64,000 nt of DNA from an uncultured Oscillospiraceae bacterium. GTDB lineage: Bacteria; Bacillota; Clostridia; Oscillospirales; Oscillospiraceae. Of the stretch, positions 63,200-64,000 are shown in pieces (positions within the stretch are counted from its first letter, which is position 1; every line of letters starts with the position of its first letter). Under the pieces are notes generated by a model that saw nothing but the letters and a program-made list of their open reading frames with translations, was not told the DNA's origin and did not search any database. A program made the position numbers and the translations under genes. The stretch lies in contig CATLFX010000005.1 in assembly GCA_949935795.1 (NCBI GenBank), forward strand, positions 21,570-85,569, written 5' to 3'.

Positions 63200-64000
63200 A
63201 TGTACAGCGCGGGACAGTATGACGTGGCCGTCATTGGGGCGGGCCATGCGGGCATTGAGGCCGCCCTGGCCGCCGCCCGGATGGGGCTGAAAACCCTCTG
63301 TTTCACCATCAACCTGGACGCGGTAGGCAATATGCCCTGCAACCCGGCCATCGGCGGCACCGGGAAGGGCCACCTGGTCCGGGAGATCGACGCTTTGGGG
63401 GGCGAGATGGCCCGGGCCGCAGACAGGGCCTGCATTCAGTACCGGATGCTCAACCGGGGGAAGGGCCCCGCGGTGTGGTCCCTCCGGGCCCAGGCGGACC
63501 GCCGCCGCTACCAGGAGGTGATGAAGCACACCCTGGAGCTCCAGGAAAACCTGTGGGTGAAGCAGGCGGAGGTGACGGAAATTCTCACCGAAGAGGGTGC
63601 AGTGTCCGCTGTGGTCACCGCCACCGGGGCCGCCTACGCTGTGAAAGCGGCGGTGGTAGCCACCGGCACCTACCTGGGGGGCCGCACCATCGTGGGGGAG
63701 GTCACCCGGGCCTCCGGGCCTGACGGCATGGCGGCGGCTCTGCCGCTGACCGACTGCCTGGTCAAGCTGGGCCTGTCCATCCGCCGGTTCAAGACGGGCA
63801 CCCCCCCGCGGGTGAACCGCCGCAGCGTAGATTTCTCCAAAATGGAGGTCCAGCCGGGGGACGAGGTCCCCGTGCCCTTTTCCTTTGCCACACAGACGCC
63901 CCCGGAAAACCGGGCGGTGTGCTACCTGACCTATACCAATGAACGGACGCACCAGGTGATCCGGGACAACCTCCACCGCTCCCCCCTGTTCTCCGGGGTC
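63200..64000 (+). CDS. tRNA uridine modification enzyme MnmG (GidA), 5' part
   Basis: 267 codons, continuing beyond the window (full length is about 620-630 aa). FAD motif [21 protein letters not shown], then [21 protein letters not shown] and [13 protein letters not shown], all diagnostic. With MnmE it makes the carboxymethylaminomethyl group on U34 of certain tRNAs. AGGAGG precedes the ATG. Confidence 0.96.
   Translation, partial: MYSAGQYDVAVIGAGHAGIEAALAAARMGLKTLCFTINLDAVGNMPCNPAIGGTGKGHLVREIDALGGEMARAADRACIQYRMLNRGKGPAVWSLRAQADRRRYQEVMKHTLELQENLWVKQAEVTEILTEEGAVSAVVTATGAAYAVKAAVVATGTYLGGRTIVGEVTRASGPDGMAAALPLTDCLVKLGLSIRRFKTGTPPRVNRRSVDFSKMEVQPGDEVPVPFSFATQTPPENRAVCYLTYTNERTHQVIRDNLHRSPLFSGV

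Noticed and set aside
63134..63976. Open frame antisense to mnmG ending in the inverted repeat
   Set aside because: Mirror of the conserved mnmG gene. Its YFLSRERK end comes only from the repeat arm.

Overview
The window is 64 kb of a high-GC (roughly 60-65 % by eye) Gram-positive, spore-forming, anaerobic Clostridia chromosome, most like the gut Oscillospiraceae (Flavonifractor / Lawsonibacter / Intestinimonas type). The evidence is a germination protease (gpr) next to rpsT, SLH-domain surface proteins, a PTS-type dihydroxyacetone kinase, a DnaD + DnaI-type loader pair, queT, strong AGGAGG ribosome sites with frequent TTG/GTG starts, and Firmicute-type promoters with 17-bp spacers. I see no rRNA, tRNA, CRISPR array, prophage or complete insertion sequence.

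Layout. 0.1-1.7 kb: a minus-strand XRE/DUF3169 membrane operon behind a promoter with a 21-bp-phased operator array. 1.8-3.3 kb: an SLH-GH25 muramidase. 3.4-14.8 kb: a glycerol/dihydroxyacetone block: dhaKLM (minus), divergent glpP, a TetR regulator, glpK, glpF and a three-gene FAD/Fe-S dehydrogenase set (DAO-BFD, FAD/NAD oxidoreductase, DUF1667). It is interrupted by ahpC, a stand-alone AhpF-N-like disulfide protein and a small Cys peptide with a strict 16-residue repeat. 15-21.7 kb: a cell-envelope cluster (SLH-transglutaminase, MBOAT acyltransferase, DHHW protein, two Pro-rich lipoproteins, one with an M15-type peptidase domain). 21.9-25.2 kb: a short-chain dehydrogenase, a polysaccharide deacetylase and a phosphoesterase. 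25.5-43.3 kb: mostly housekeeping genes (secA, pgeF, an ABC binding protein, a fused purL, dnaD/dnaI, a ureohydrolase, rpsT, gpr, yihY, queT, an XRE membrane regulator, an SDR). 43.5-54.6 kb: a PepSY protein, an operon of two GH3 glycosidases plus GtrA (the first GH3 circularly permuted and membrane-anchored), a large chimeric secreted protein and a MATE exporter. 54.6-64 kb: small membrane and zinc-ribbon genes, two decayed genes, an Idh-type oxidoreductase, a methyltransferase, aroK, a DEAD-box helicase, a phosphoesterase, a small regulator cassette between perfect 50-bp inverted repeats, and the start of mnmG.

The genes appear to cooperate in three ways. Glycerol enters by GlpF, is phosphorylated by GlpK and oxidised by the FAD/Fe-S triad, while dihydroxyacetone is phosphorylated from the PTS by DhaKLM. 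GlpP and the TetR protein are the probable regulators. The envelope cluster probably O-acylates a surface polymer and trims peptidoglycan outside the membrane. The GH3 operon hydrolyses beta-glucosides and may be controlled by tandem operators upstream.

The least explained DNA is repetitive and non-coding. There are at least four families: a 168-265-bp MITE-like element with terminal inverted repeats; a 198-bp dispersed repeat that abuts stop codons; a poly-purine hairpin pair before dnaD; and the 50-bp hairpin pair around the regulator cassette. Remnants worth attention are a 59-aa in-frame deletion product of a fructose-PTS permease and a 5'-truncated two-domain P-loop protein.
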